Notes under the pieces: generated by a model | Database searches by the model: none | Seen by the model: only the letters and a program-made list of their open reading frames with translations | Told to the model about the DNA's origin: nothing | Shown: positions 26,222 through 35,600 of the stretch, in pieces | How the letters are laid out: each line of letters begins with the position of its first letter | Numbering within the stretch: position 1 is the first letter of the stretch | Assembly: GCF_900142965.1 (NCBI RefSeq) | Contig: NZ_FRCQ01000042.1 | Span: forward strand, 1 to 46,566 | Direction: 5' to 3' | Length of the DNA: 46,566 nucleotides | Source of the DNA: Rhizobacter sp. OV335 | GTDB taxonomy: Bacteria > Pseudomonadota > Gammaproteobacteria > Burkholderiales > Burkholderiaceae_C | Program-made: the position numbers and the translations under genes

Positions 26222-28312
26222 ATGCCGCACCGCCTGCCGCCGCCGCCGCCCGAAGAAGGGCGGCTGTTCCGCTCGATGTTCGCGGCCTACCCCGATGCGC
26301 TGCTGCTGGTCGATGCACAGGGCCTGATCGTGCGGGCCAACCCGGCCGCCGCCACGCTGCTCGGCTACGACCTCGCGGAGCTGGTCGGCCTGCCGGTCGA
26401 TGCGCTGGTGCCCGACAGCATCCGCCCGCGCCATGCGGCCTACCGCGGCGCCTACGGCATGAGCCCGAAGCCGCGGCCGATGGGCACGCAGCTCGAGCTG
26501 ACCGCGCGCCGCAAAGACGGCAGCGAGGTGATGGTCGAGATCGCGCTCAGCCCGCTGCAGGACGACGGCCTGCCGTACGTGGTCGCGGCGATCCGCGGCA
26601 TTGCCGGCTACCCGCGCGTGCAGCAGGCGTTGCAGCAAGCCCGCTACAGCGAGTACATCGCGAAGCTGGCGCGGCTGGCGGTCGACACCCGCGACCCGCA
26701 GGCGCTGCTCAGCCAGGTGCCGCGGATCGCCGCCGAAGGCATGCAGGCCGAGATGGCCGTGGTCTGGCTGCTGGAGCCGAACCGGCTCGAGTTCCGGCTC
26801 GCCGCCGGCGTCGGCCTGGACGGCGACGAGGTCGAGGGACGGCGCCAGCCCAACCGCCCCGACACGCCGGCCGGCTTCGTCGTGGCCGAAGGCAAGCCGG
26901 TGCTGGTGTCGAACTACGCCCGCGAGACCCGCTTCAAGGTGCCGCCCGACTACCTGCAGCGCGGGCTGGTCAGCGGGTTGGCGGTGCCCTTGTCCGACCG
27001 CGGCAGCATCGTCGGCACGCTGGCGGTGCGCAGCCGCGAGGCGCGCCGCTTCGGCGACGATGAACTGCGCTTCCTCGATTCGCTGTCCAGCCTGCTGGCC
27101 ACCAGCCTGCAGCGCGCGCAGACCGAGGAGCAGCTGAGCCATGCGCAGCGCATGGAGAGCGTCGGCCAGCTGACCGGCGGCATTGCGCACGACTTCAACA
27201 ACCTGCTCACGGTGATCCAGGGCAACCTGCAGGTGCTCGAGTTCGAGCCGCAGGTGGCCGACGAGCCGCGCCTGCAGCAGATGCTGGGCGCCGCCACGCG
27301 CGCGGCCAAGCGGGGCGCCGAACTGACCGGCAAGCTGCTCGCGTTCTCGCGCCGCCAGCGCCTGGTGCCCACGCGCGTGGAGCCGCCGCTGCTGCTGCGC
27401 TCGCTGGCCGACATGCTGCACCGCACGCTCGACGAGCGGGTGCAGATCGTCGTCGACGCCGAGGCCTGCCCCGGCTGCCGGGCCGACCCGGGGCAGCTGG
27501 AATCGGCCTTGCTCAACATCGCGATCAATGCGCGCGACGCGATGCCCGAGGGCGGCACGCTGTCGTTCGCATGCCGGCCGTGCCGGCGCGTGCCGACGGA
27601 GCTGGCGGCCGAGCTCGGGGAGGCTGCGGGGGCCGAGGACGGGTTCGTCGAGATCAGCGTCTCGGACACCGGCCACGGCATGTCCGAGGCGGTGCGCGAC
27701 CGCGCGTTCGAGCCGTTCTTCACCACCAAGGAGGCCGGCCGCGGCACCGGGCTCGGGCTGAGCACGGTGTACGGCTTCGCGAAGCAGTCGAACGGCGCGG
27801 TCGTCATCGATTCGGCGCCCGGTGCCGGCACGCGCGTCACGTTGTACCTGCCGCGCTTCGACGCGCCGGGCCGTGCCGAGGCGCGCCTGCAGGCGCCGGC
27901 GGTGCTGGTGCCGGGCCTGCGCGTGATGGTGGTGGAAGACGATCCGGAAGTGCTGGCGGTGTGCCGCAGCTTCCTGCTCGCGCTGAAGTGCGAGGTGGCC
28001 GCCCATTCGAGCGCCGAGGCGGCGCTGGCCGCGCTGGAGCGGGCCGAGCCGGTCGACCTGCTGCTCAGCGACGTGATCCTCGGTGCCGGCATGCGCGGCA
28101 CCGAACTCGCGCGGCGCGCCAGCGCGCTGCGGCCGGCACTGGCGGTGCTGCTGATGTCGGGCTACTCGTCGGAAGCGATGGTTGGCGACAGCAGCGCCGG
28201 CCTGCCGTGGGAGCTGCTGCGCAAGCCCTATTCGCGCGAGGAACTCTCCAAGGCCATGGTCCGGGCGATCACTGCAGCACCCGCGACTGCGGCGTCATCG
28301 CCGCCTGGATGA
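26222..28312 (+). CDS. PAS-GAF hybrid histidine kinase with receiver
   Basis: The 696-residue soluble hybrid kinase has a PAS domain (about 14-128), a GAF domain (about 150-300), a HisKA domain with H323 in GGIAHDFNNLL, an HATPase domain (DTGHGM, GTGLGLSTVYGF) and a C-terminal receiver (about 567-690; DD near 573, phospho-acceptor D617, K668 in LRKPYS). The AHDFNNLL motif marks the HPK4-like class. With its own receiver and the adjacent regulator at 25440 it probably feeds a branched phosphorelay. The first ATG before the PAS domain is taken as the start. Confidence 0.9.
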   Translation: MPHRLPPPPPEEGRLFRSMFAAYPDALLLVDAQGLIVRANPAAATLLGYDLAELVGLPVDALVPDSIRPRHAAYRGAYGMSPKPRPMGTQLELTARRKDGSEVMVEIALSPLQDDGLPYVVAAIRGIAGYPRVQQALQQARYSEYIAKLARLAVDTRDPQALLSQVPRIAAEGMQAEMAVVWLLEPNRLEFRLAAGVGLDGDEVEGRRQPNRPDTPAGFVVAEGKPVLVSNYARETRFKVPPDYLQRGLVSGLAVPLSDRGSIVGTLAVRSREARRFGDDELRFLDSLSSLLATSLQRAQTEEQLSHAQRMESVGQLTGGIAHDFNNLLTVIQGNLQVLEFEPQVADEPRLQQMLGAATRAAKRGAELTGKLLAFSRRQRLVPTRVEPPLLLRSLADMLHRTLDERVQIVVDAEACPGCRADPGQLESALLNIAINARDAMPEGGTLSFACRPCRRVPTELAAELGEAAGAEDGFVEISVSDTGHGMSEAVRDRAFEPFFTTKEAGRGTGLGLSTVYGFAKQSNGAVVIDSAPGAGTRVTLYLPRFDAPGRAEARLQAPAVLVPGLRVMVVEDDPEVLAVCRSFLLALKCEVAAHSSAEAALAALERAEPVDLLLSDVILGAGMRGTELARRASALRPALAVLLMSGYSSEAMVGDSSAGLPWELLRKPYSREELSKAMVRAITAAPATAASSPPG

Positions 28313-28463
28313 ACGACGCGAGCGCCTCGGTGCTGGCGATGCACAGGTCGCGCCGGCCCTTCTCGGTGAAGCGGATCACGTATTGGAGGTCGCCTGTCAA
28401 TGCAGCGCGACCGAGGGAGATCACTGCGTAACAGCGGCTGAACCGCCGGTGTCCGGCGTGCAT
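28269..28463 (-). CDS. Possible small hypothetical protein
   Basis: A 64-codon reading frame on the minus strand overlaps the 3' end of the hybrid kinase by 44 bp. Its second half (QYVIRFTEKGRRDLCIASTE and following residues, ending PQSRVLQ) reads like a folded polypeptide with strong third-position GC, while the first half has less bias. No good ribosome site precedes the ATG at 28463, and a TTG or GTG further in may be the real start. I recognise no family. It could be a real small gene, a remnant, or chance. Confidence 0.35.
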   Translation of the reverse strand: MHAGHRRFSRCYAVISLGRAALTGDLQYVIRFTEKGRRDLCIASTEALASFIQAAMTPQSRVLQ

Positions 28464-28509
28464 CAGCCGCGGCAATGGCGTGTTCCGGCAGCGGCGAGTG
28501 CGCGACGCC

Positions 28510-28550
28510 TTGACGGGCATCAAGGCCGGCGGGGCCGGCGCCACTAGGCT
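28510..28550 (+). promoter_or_regulatory. FNR/ANR-type promoter of arcDABC
   Basis: TTGAC-GGGC-ATCAA at 28510-28523 is near-consensus. TAGGCT at 28545-28550 lies 28.5 bp from the box centre, one base closer than at most other promoters here. The predicted start is near 28558, about 31 bases before arcD. Confidence 0.72.
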
Positions 28551-28588
28551 GGCGCCACGCCCGATCCAGGGCATTGCAGGAGCCAGTC

Positions 28589-30064
28589 ATGTCCTCTGTC
28601 GTTTCCCCACCGTCACCGCGCGACGGCATTGGTGCTGTGCCGCACGCCGGGCCGTGGCCCCCGCTGCGCCAGCGCTTGTCGGTGGGCGCGCTGACGAGCC
28701 TGGTGATCGGCTCGATGATCGGCTCGGGCGTGTTCTCGCTGCCGCAGAACATGGCCGCGGGCGCGGGCGCCGGTGCGATCCTGATCGGCTGGGGCATCAC
28801 CGCGCTTGGCATGCTGTCGCTCGCAATGATGTTCCTGCAGCTGGCGCGGGCCGAGCCCGACGTGGTCGGCGGCGTCTATGGGTATGCGCGCGCCGGGTTC
28901 GGCGATTTCATCGGCTTCCAGTCGGCGTGGGGCTACTGGCTGTCGGCGCTGATCGGCAATGCCGGCTACCTGATCGTGATCGTCGCGGCGGTGTCGAACC
29001 TGCTGCCGGCAGCCGGGCTGGGCGCCGGCAATACCGGGGCCGGCGTGGCGGTGGCATCGGTGCTGCTGTGGGCTTATCACGCGCTGGCGCTGCGCGGCGT
29101 GCGCACCGCGGCGGCGGTCAACATGCTGGTGACCTTGTCGAAGCTGGTGCCGCTGCTGATGTTCGTCGGGCTGGTGGCGGTGGCGTTCCAGGCCCCGACC
29201 TTCTCGCTGTCGATGTGGGGCGACGCGAAGCTCGGGCCGGTGTTCGACCAGGTGCGCTCGACGATGCTGGTCACCGTGTGGGCCTTCATCGGCATCGAAG
29301 GCGCGTCGGTGTTCTCGGCGCGGGCGCGCGAGGCCCGCGACGTCGGCCGCGCGACGATGCTCGGCTTCGGCGCGACGCTGGTGCTGTACATGGCGATCAC
29401 GCTGCTGTCGCTCGGCGTGGTGCCGCAGGCCGAACTCGCGCAGATGGCCAACCCGTCGATGGCCGGCGTGCTGCAGAAGGTGGTCGGCCCGTGGGGTGCC
29501 GTGCTGGTGAACCTGGGGCTGCTGGTGTCGGTGGGCGGCGCGATGCTCGCGTGGACGCTGCTGGCGGCCGAGGTGCCGTACAGCGCCGCGAAGGAGCAGG
29601 TGTTCCCGGCCGGCGTCGCCCGCGAGAACCTGCGGCAGGCGCCCGCCGCCGCGCTGTGGTGGAGCAACGGCATCGTGCAGGCGGTGCTGCTGCTGTCGCT
29701 GCTGGCGGGCAATGCCTACCTGGTGCTGATCAAGCTCGCGACCTCGACCATCCTGCTGCCCTACCTGCTGTGCGCGCTGTTCGCGCTGCGGCGCGGCGCG
29801 GCGTCGCGGGGGTTGGCGCTGACCGGCGCGCTCGCGACGGTCTACAGTGCCTGGCTCGTCTACGCGGCCGGCCCGGTGTACCTGCTGTTGACGGCCCTGG
29901 TCTACGTGCCGGGGCTCGCGGTGCATGCGCTGGCGCGGCGCCGCCGCGGGCTGCCGGTGTATGCCGGGGGCGACGAGCAGGTGGCGGCGGTACTGCTGCT
30001 CGCGGCCGCTTTCGTGACCCTCTGGCTGATCGCCGGCGGGACGCTGGACCTGCAGAAGATCTGA
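28589..30064 (+). CDS. arcD: Arginine/ornithine antiporter
   Basis: The 491-residue APC-superfamily transporter has about twelve or thirteen helices. It shows the N-terminal VIGSMIGSGVFSLPQNMAAG motif (substrate backbone binding) and WAFIGIEGASVFSARA in helix 6, both typical of basic amino-acid antiporters of the ArcD/YdgI type. It exchanges external arginine for internal ornithine. AGGAG eight bases upstream fixes the ATG at 28589. It heads the arginine deiminase operon and is preceded by an FNR promoter. Confidence 0.92.
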   Translation: MSSVVSPPSPRDGIGAVPHAGPWPPLRQRLSVGALTSLVIGSMIGSGVFSLPQNMAAGAGAGAILIGWGITALGMLSLAMMFLQLARAEPDVVGGVYGYARAGFGDFIGFQSAWGYWLSALIGNAGYLIVIVAAVSNLLPAAGLGAGNTGAGVAVASVLLWAYHALALRGVRTAAAVNMLVTLSKLVPLLMFVGLVAVAFQAPTFSLSMWGDAKLGPVFDQVRSTMLVTVWAFIGIEGASVFSARAREARDVGRATMLGFGATLVLYMAITLLSLGVVPQAELAQMANPSMAGVLQKVVGPWGAVLVNLGLLVSVGGAMLAWTLLAAEVPYSAAKEQVFPAGVARENLRQAPAAALWWSNGIVQAVLLLSLLAGNAYLVLIKLATSTILLPYLLCALFALRRGAASRGLALTGALATVYSAWLVYAAGPVYLLLTALVYVPGLAVHALARRRRGLPVYAGGDEQVAAVLLLAAAFVTLWLIAGGTLDLQKI

Positions 30065-30070
30065 GCCGCC

Positions 30071-31312
30071 GTGGACAAAGCCATGAACTGGGGTGTGCAT
30101 TCGGAAATCGGGAGGCTGCGTAGCGTGCTGGTGTGCCGGCCGGGGCTGGCGCAGCAGCGGCTGACGCCGGACAACTGCCGCGGGCTGTTGTTCGACGACG
30201 TGATGTGGGTGGAGCGTGCGCAGCGCGACTTCGCGCAGTTCGTGTCCGAGATGACGCGGCGCGGCATCGAGGTGCTCGAGCTGCACGACCTGCTGGCCGA
30301 GACGCTGGCCCAGCCCGAAGCACGGCGCTGGGTGTTGCGGCACCGGGTGATGCCGGACAGCGTCGGGCTCGGCATGCTGGACGACCTGCAGGCGGCGCTG
30401 GCCGAGCTGCCGCCGGCGCGGCTGGCCGAGCTGCTGATCGGCGGCATGACGAAGGCGGAGCTGCCGTTCCGCCCGAACGGCCTGCTGGGTCCGTACCTGG
30501 AGATGCACGACTTCGTGCTGCCGCCGTTGCCGAATTGCCTGTTCACGCGCGACGCCAGCAGCTGGCTGTACGGCGGCGTGGTGCTGAACCCGATGTTCTG
30601 GCCGGTGCGCCGCGGCGAGACCCTGCTGAAGGCGGCGGTGTACCGCTTCCATCCGCGGTTCGTGAACGGCGGCTTCGAGACCTGGTGGGGCGAGGACGTG
30701 CGCGACCATGGCCTGGCGACGCTGGAGGGCGGCGACCTGATGCCGCTCGGGCGAGGCGTGCTGCTGGCCGGCATGGGCGAGCGCAGCAGCCCGCAGGCGG
30801 TGGTGCAGCTGGCGCACCGGCTGTTCGAGAGCGGCGCGGCGCGGCGCGTGATCGCGGCGCAGATGCCAAGGGCGCGCGCGTCCATGCACCTGGACACGGT
30901 GTTCACGCCATGTTCGCACGAGGTGGTGACGTATTTCCCGGAGGTCGTGGACCACATCGTGTGCCACGAGCTGGAGCCCGGGCCGCGCGGCGGGCCGCCG
31001 CGCATCCGCACGCTGTCGGGCCAGCACCTGCTGGACGTGGTGAGTGCGGCGCTGGAGGTGCCGGCGCTGAACGCGATCGCGACCGGCGGCGACGATTTCG
31101 AGAGCGCGCGCGAGCAGTGGGACGACGGCAACAACGTGCTGGCGCTGCAGCCGGGCGTGGTGGTCGGTTACGACCGCAACACGCAGACGAACCGCCGGCT
31201 GCGCGCGGCCGGCATCGAGGTGATCGAGATCCCGGGTGGCGAGCTGGGCCGCGGGCGGGGTGGGGCGCACTGCATGAGCTGTCCGTTGAGCCGCGATGCG
31301 GTGGTGTATTGA
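30071..31312 (+). CDS. arcA: Arginine deiminase
   Basis: The 413-residue enzyme hydrolyses arginine to citrulline and ammonia. Conserved blocks are [40 protein letters not shown] and the C-terminal [10 protein letters not shown] with the nucleophilic cysteine (C401). The GTG at 30071 (six bases after arcD) is used; an ATG four codons later is equally possible. First enzyme of the ATP-yielding deiminase pathway. Confidence 0.96.
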   Translation: MDKAMNWGVHSEIGRLRSVLVCRPGLAQQRLTPDNCRGLLFDDVMWVERAQRDFAQFVSEMTRRGIEVLELHDLLAETLAQPEARRWVLRHRVMPDSVGLGMLDDLQAALAELPPARLAELLIGGMTKAELPFRPNGLLGPYLEMHDFVLPPLPNCLFTRDASSWLYGGVVLNPMFWPVRRGETLLKAAVYRFHPRFVNGGFETWWGEDVRDHGLATLEGGDLMPLGRGVLLAGMGERSSPQAVVQLAHRLFESGAARRVIAAQMPRARASMHLDTVFTPCSHEVVTYFPEVVDHIVCHELEPGPRGGPPRIRTLSGQHLLDVVSAALEVPALNAIATGGDDFESAREQWDDGNNVLALQPGVVVGYDRNTQTNRRLRAAGIEVIEIPGGELGRGRGGAHCMSCPLSRDAVVY

Positions 31313-31331
31313 ACGAACGAAGGGAAGAGCG

Positions 31332-32330
31332 ATGGCCTACAACCTGAAGAACCGCAACCTGCTATCACTGGACGAGCTGAACGCGCGCGACATCCAGCAC
31401 CTGCTGGAGATGTCGCACGAGCTCAAGCGGGCGAAGGCGGCGGGCACCGAGCAGCCGACGCTGCGCGGTCGCAACATCGCGCTGATCTTCGAGAAATCGT
31501 CGACGCGCACGCGCTGCGCGTTCGAGGTCGCGGCGCACGACCAGGGGGCGCACGTCTCGTTCATCGGTCCGGGTGATTCGCAGCTGGGCGAGAAGGAGAG
31601 CGTGAAGGACACGGCGCGGGTGCTGGGCCGGCTGTACGACGCGATCGAGTACCGGGGCTTTGCGCAGCAGACGGTGCAGACACTGGCCGCGCATGCCGGC
31701 GTGCCCGTCTACAACGGCCTGACGAACGAGTTCCACCCGACTCAGATCCTGGCCGACCTGATGACGATGCAGGAGCAGTGCGACAAGCCGTTGCGCGAGA
31801 TGAAGCTGGCCTACCTGGGGGACGCGCGCTACAACATGGGCGACTCGCTGCTGCAGGGCGCGGCGCTGATGGGCATGGACCTGCGGATCGCGGCGCCGCA
31901 GGCCTTGTGGCCGGCACCGGAGATCGTCGCGCAGTGCGAGGCGCAGGCGCGGGTGAGCGGCGCGAAGCTGAAGCTGACCGAGGCGCCGCTGCAGGCGGTG
32001 GAGGGCGTCGACTTCATCTACACCGACGTGTGGGTGTCGATGGGCGAGCCGGAGGCGGCATGGGCCGAGCGGATCGCGTTGCTGAGGCCCTACCAGGTGA
32101 ATGCGCGGCTGATGGCGGCGGCGGGGAACCCGGCGGTCAAGTTCATGCACTGCCTGCCGGCGTATCACAACCGCGAGACGCGCCGCGGGGAGGACATTTT
32201 CAAGCGTTTCGGGCTCGACGGGATGGAGGTGACCGAGGAGGTGTTCGAATCGCCGGCGTCCATCGTGTGGGACCAGGCGGAGAACCGGATGCACACGATC
32301 AAGGCGCTGCTCGTGGCGACCTTGGGATGA
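31332..32330 (+). CDS. arcB: Catabolic ornithine carbamoyltransferase
   Basis: The 332-residue enzyme splits citrulline with phosphate into ornithine and carbamoyl phosphate. It has the carbamoyl-phosphate loop [20 protein letters not shown], the [19 protein letters not shown] segment, and HCLPAYHN near the C-terminus. Length and sequence fit the ArcB type, which works in the catabolic direction; an anabolic role cannot be excluded by sequence alone. GAAGGGAAGAG precedes the ATG. It lies between arcA and arcC. Confidence 0.95.
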   Translation: MAYNLKNRNLLSLDELNARDIQHLLEMSHELKRAKAAGTEQPTLRGRNIALIFEKSSTRTRCAFEVAAHDQGAHVSFIGPGDSQLGEKESVKDTARVLGRLYDAIEYRGFAQQTVQTLAAHAGVPVYNGLTNEFHPTQILADLMTMQEQCDKPLREMKLAYLGDARYNMGDSLLQGAALMGMDLRIAAPQALWPAPEIVAQCEAQARVSGAKLKLTEAPLQAVEGVDFIYTDVWVSMGEPEAAWAERIALLRPYQVNARLMAAAGNPAVKFMHCLPAYHNRETRRGEDIFKRFGLDGMEVTEEVFESPASIVWDQAENRMHTIKALLVATLG

Positions 32331-33262
32331 GTGGCATGAGAATCGTCGCGGCCCTCGGTGGCAACGCGCTGATCCGGCGCGGCCAGCCGATGTCGGTGCA
32401 GGTGCAGCGGGACAACCTCGTCGCCGCCGCCAAGGCACTCGCCCCGCTGGCCCTCGAGAACGAACTCGTGATCACCCATGGCAACGGCCCCCAGATCGGC
32501 TGGCTTGCGCTGCAGGCCGCCGCCTGGCAGGACACCCGCGCCGGCGCCGAGACCACGCCGCTCGACGTGCTCGGCGCCGAGAGCGACGGCATGGTCGGCT
32601 ACCTCGTCGAACAGGCGCTCGCCCGCGAACTGGGAGGCCACCCGATCGCGACGCTGCTCACGCAGGTGCGCGTCGATGCCGCCGACCCCGCCTTCGCCGC
32701 GCCGACCAAGCCCGTCGGCCCCGGCTATCGGCAGGCCGAAGTGCAGTTGCTCGCGGAACGCGGCTGGCAGTTCGCGCGCGACGGCGACCAGTGGCGGCGC
32801 GTCGTGCCGTCGCCGCGCCCGCAGCAGATCGTCGAGCTGCCGGCCATCCGCCACCTGCTCACCGCCGGCGTCGTGGTGATCTGCGCCGGCGGCGGCGGCA
32901 TCCCGGTTGTCGGGCGAGACGGCTTGCTGCGCGGCGTCGATGCCGTCATCGACAAGGACGCCGCCAGCGCCTTGCTCGCCCGCGAGCTGCAGGCCGACCT
33001 GCTGCTGCTGCTCACCGACGTCGACGGCATCCGCACCGGCTTCGGTACGCCCGCCGAACACCGCCTCGCATCGGCCTCGCCGCGTTCGCTGCGCAAGCTC
33101 ACGCTGCCGGCCGGCTCGATGGGTGCGAAGGCGCTCGCCGCCGCCGAGTTCGTCGAGACGACCGGGCGCCGCGCCGCGATCGGCCGCCTCGACGACGTGG
33201 CCGCGCTGCTCGCCGGAACCAGCGGCACCCAGGTCACGAGAGATGAATCCGACTTGAGTTGA
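32327..33262 (+). CDS. arcC: Carbamate kinase
   Basis: The 311-residue enzyme transfers phosphate from carbamoyl phosphate to ADP, making ATP, CO2 and ammonia. Typical blocks are [55 protein letters not shown] and LLLTDVDGI. The ATG overlaps the arcB stop (ATGA); an in-frame ATG three codons later is an alternative. The stop codon lies within the FNR box of the next gene. Confidence 0.95.
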   Translation: MSGMRIVAALGGNALIRRGQPMSVQVQRDNLVAAAKALAPLALENELVITHGNGPQIGWLALQAAAWQDTRAGAETTPLDVLGAESDGMVGYLVEQALARELGGHPIATLLTQVRVDAADPAFAAPTKPVGPGYRQAEVQLLAERGWQFARDGDQWRRVVPSPRPQQIVELPAIRHLLTAGVVVICAGGGGIPVVGRDGLLRGVDAVIDKDAASALLARELQADLLLLLTDVDGIRTGFGTPAEHRLASASPRSLRKLTLPAGSMGAKALAAAEFVETTGRRAAIGRLDDVAALLAGTSGTQVTRDESDLS

Positions 33263-33294
33263 ATCAAGCCATGGCGGCGGCATGGGCGTACCGT
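33254..33294 (+). promoter_or_regulatory. FNR-type promoter inside the arcC 3' end
   Basis: TTGAG-TTGA-ATCAA at 33254-33267 overlaps the arcC stop. TACCGT at 33289-33294 lies 28.5 bp from the box centre. The predicted start falls at or within a base or two of the ATG at 33301, implying a leaderless message. Confidence 0.62.
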
Positions 33295-33300
33295 CGAGGC

Positions 33301-34155
33301 ATGTCGCAACGCCTCGCCACCGTGAACCCGATCCGCACGATCCTGATGCTGGCGGACAGCTCGCCGCGTACCGCGACCCGGCTCACGATCGCGCGGGAGC
33401 TGGCCGAACGCCACGATGCCGAAGTCACCGCGCTGTTCGCCGCCACGCCGCTGCACGCCGAAACAGACGGGCGCTTCGGGGCCGTGGCAGGCGCCGTCGC
33501 CGCGATCGACGAACCCGACCTGCGCGCGCAGGCCCGCAACCGCCTGCTGCACGACATCACCGGTGGCGAGGAGCTCTCGCGCGTGCGCTGGGCCGAGGTC
33601 GTGCGCGAACCGGTGCTGCAGGCCGTCGTCCAGCACGCGCTGTGCACCGACCTGCTGGTGCTCGGCCAGCGCGACCCGTCGACGCCGCAGCACGACCTGC
33701 CGCCGGGTTTCATCGAATCGCTGTTGATCGAAAGCGGCAAGCCGGCGCTGATCGTGCCCGACGCCGGCATCGCGAGCTCGGCGCCCGAGTGCATGCTGGT
33801 CGCGTGGAAGCCCTCGCGCGAGGCGGCACGCGCCGTCACCGCCGCGCTGCCGTTCCTCGTGCAGGCCCGCGAGGTCCACGTGGCCAGCTGGTCGCGCAAT
33901 GCGGTCGTCGGCGCCGCCGGCGGACTCGACATCGTCGGCCACCTGAAGGCCCACGGCATCACGCCGGTGCTGCACCAGCGCGGCCACGAGCCGCGCTCCA
34001 TCGGCGATGAACTGTCGGCGCTGGCCGCCCAGGTCGGTGCCCAGTGGGTGGTGATGGGCTGCTACGGCCACGGCCGGCTGCGCGAGCAGGTGCTGGGCGG
34101 GGCCACCCGCTCGCTGATGCACACCGCCCGGTGGCCGCTGCTGATGGTTCACTGA
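33301..34155 (+). CDS. Tandem-domain universal stress protein
   Basis: The 284-residue protein contains two Usp folds. The first (about 10-150, starting NPIRTILMLADSSPRT) lacks an obvious nucleotide loop. The second (about 158-284) ends with GCYGHGRLREQVLGGATRSL, a G-X2-G-X9-G-type ATP site. Such double-domain proteins are frequent in anaerobically induced gene sets. The ATG at 33301 is chosen because the first strand begins soon after. It is followed 32 bp later by a single-domain Usp. Confidence 0.88.
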   Translation: MSQRLATVNPIRTILMLADSSPRTATRLTIARELAERHDAEVTALFAATPLHAETDGRFGAVAGAVAAIDEPDLRAQARNRLLHDITGGEELSRVRWAEVVREPVLQAVVQHALCTDLLVLGQRDPSTPQHDLPPGFIESLLIESGKPALIVPDAGIASSAPECMLVAWKPSREAARAVTAALPFLVQAREVHVASWSRNAVVGAAGGLDIVGHLKAHGITPVLHQRGHEPRSIGDELSALAAQVGAQWVVMGCYGHGRLREQVLGGATRSLMHTARWPLLMVH

Positions 34156-34187
34156 ACTTGCATTCACCACGACGAAGGAGAAAGACC

Positions 34188-34610
34188 ATGAAGATCCTGC
34201 TGGCTGTCGACGGCAGCGCCTGCACGAAGCAGATGCTGGCCTACCTGGCCGCCCACGACGAGTTCCTCGGCGGCGCCCACGAGTACACCGTGCTCACCGT
34301 CACGATGCCGGTGCCGGCCCATGCGAAGGGGTTCTTCGACCGCGAGACGGTCGAGAACTACTACCGTGCCGAGGCCGACGACGTGCTGAAGCCGGTGCGG
34401 GCGTTCATCGCCCAGCAGGCCTGGCGCGCCAGCTTCGTCGACAAGGTCGGCCATGCGCCGACCGTCATCAGCGAGATGGCCGACGGCGGCCGCTTCGACC
34501 TGGTAGTGATGGGCTCGCACGGCCACTCGGCGCTCGGCTCGATTGTGCTCGGCTCGGTGACGAACCGGGTGCTGAACCAGTGCAAGACGCCGGTGCTCGT
34601 CATCCGCTGA
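34188..34610 (+). CDS. Universal stress protein (single UspA domain)
   Basis: The 140-residue protein begins MKILLAVDGSACTKQML and has the ATP loop GSHGHSALGSIVLGSVTNRV near its end. It resembles the Usp at 20295-20717 in length and layout but has the GC-rich codon use of the local genome. GAAGGAG lies nine bases before the ATG. It is probably cotranscribed with the preceding double-domain Usp. The 3' end overlaps the convergent pseudogene by 11 bp. Confidence 0.93.
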   Translation: MKILLAVDGSACTKQMLAYLAAHDEFLGGAHEYTVLTVTMPVPAHAKGFFDRETVENYYRAEADDVLKPVRAFIAQQAWRASFVDKVGHAPTVISEMADGGRFDLVVMGSHGHSALGSIVLGSVTNRVLNQCKTPVLVIR

Positions 34611-35591
34611 CCGGCCGTCCCTGCAGCGGCAGCACCAGGCGCAGCGCGTCGCTGTCGCCGCCGTGCCGCTCGAAGCCCAGGCGCTGCATGAAGGCGCGCA
34701 TCCCCGCGTTGTCGTGCAGCACCAGCCCCACCAGCCGCTGCGTGCCCTGCACGGCCTGGTAGGCGATCAGCTTGTCCATCAGCAGGCGGCCGAGGCCGCG
34801 GCCCTGCAGGTCGCTGCGCACGACGACCGCGAACTCGGCCTCGAGGTTGTCCGGGTCGACCGCGGCGCGTGCCACCGCGAGCGTCTCGCTGCCGCCGTCG
34901 GCCCCCGGGCGCACCGCGATGAACGCCATCTCGCGCGCATAGTCGATCTGCGTCAGCCGCGCGAGCTCGCTGTGCGCCAGCTCGCGCCGCGCGTTGAAGA
35001 AGCGGAAACGCAGGTCGTCGGGGCTCAGCTGCTCGACGAAGCGGCGGTGCGCCGGCTCGTCTTCCGGGCGCACCGGCCGCAGCACCAGCGTCTCGCCGTG
35101 CCATGCGATCGTCTCGACCAGGGCATCCGGGTACGGCCGGATCGCGAACCGCTCCGCACCGGCGACCGGCACCCGGCTCAGCCGGATGCGGGCATCCAGC
35201 GCCAGCACGCCGTCGTGGTCGGCCCACAGCGGGTTGATGTCGAGCTCGGCCAGCTCCGGCAGGTAGGCCACCATCTGCGACACCGCGACCAGCGCGTCGC
35301 ATACCGCGTCGAGCCGCGCGGCAGGGTGGTCGCGGTAGCCAGTGTCTCCAGCGTGTTTGGCAGCCTGCACAGCACGGCCAGGTCGGGCGTGGCCGGGAGC
35401 TGGTCGGGGCAAGTGAAGACCAGTTGCCCGTCCAGCGTGCGCAGCCCCAAGTTGAGGGCGTGCAGCGGGCCGCGGAAGCCGGCGCGAAGGTTGCGCCAGA
35501 CCGTCGCGCAGACGCTGGCGGGGCGGTCGGAAGCCCCCGCGACGGCGATCGATCGGGGTTCCAGCAAATGGTCGAGGTGGCGGACGCTCAT
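34600..35591 (-). pseudogene. Decayed acyl-CoA ligase/GNAT protein-acetyltransferase fusion (Pat-like)
   Basis: The N-terminus (from the ATG at 35591) encodes the start of a CoA-binding domain: HLLEPRSIAVAGASDRP followed by VWRNLRAGF, up to PDLAVLC. Near 35340-35380 the frame changes, and the sequence jumps to the very end of an ATP-grasp domain (RLDAVCDALVAVSQ followed by LPELAELDINPLWAD), then a complete GNAT domain (about the last 170 codons, with the acetyl-CoA loop RSDLQGRGLGRLLMDKL). Intact relatives of this NDP-forming ligase-GNAT type are about 900 residues; here the middle, some 550 residues, is missing. The gene therefore has a large deletion plus a frameshift. The GNAT part could still be translated from an internal start. 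Confidence 0.82.
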
Positions 35592-35600
35592 CGTTCAGTG

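Noticed and set aside
28613-31270. Very long open frame on the minus strand (885 codons) opposite arcD and arcA
   Set aside because: The translation is rich in His, Arg and Gln with no domain sense, the mark of the antisense frame of a GC-rich gene; both genes below it are well-recognised enzymes.
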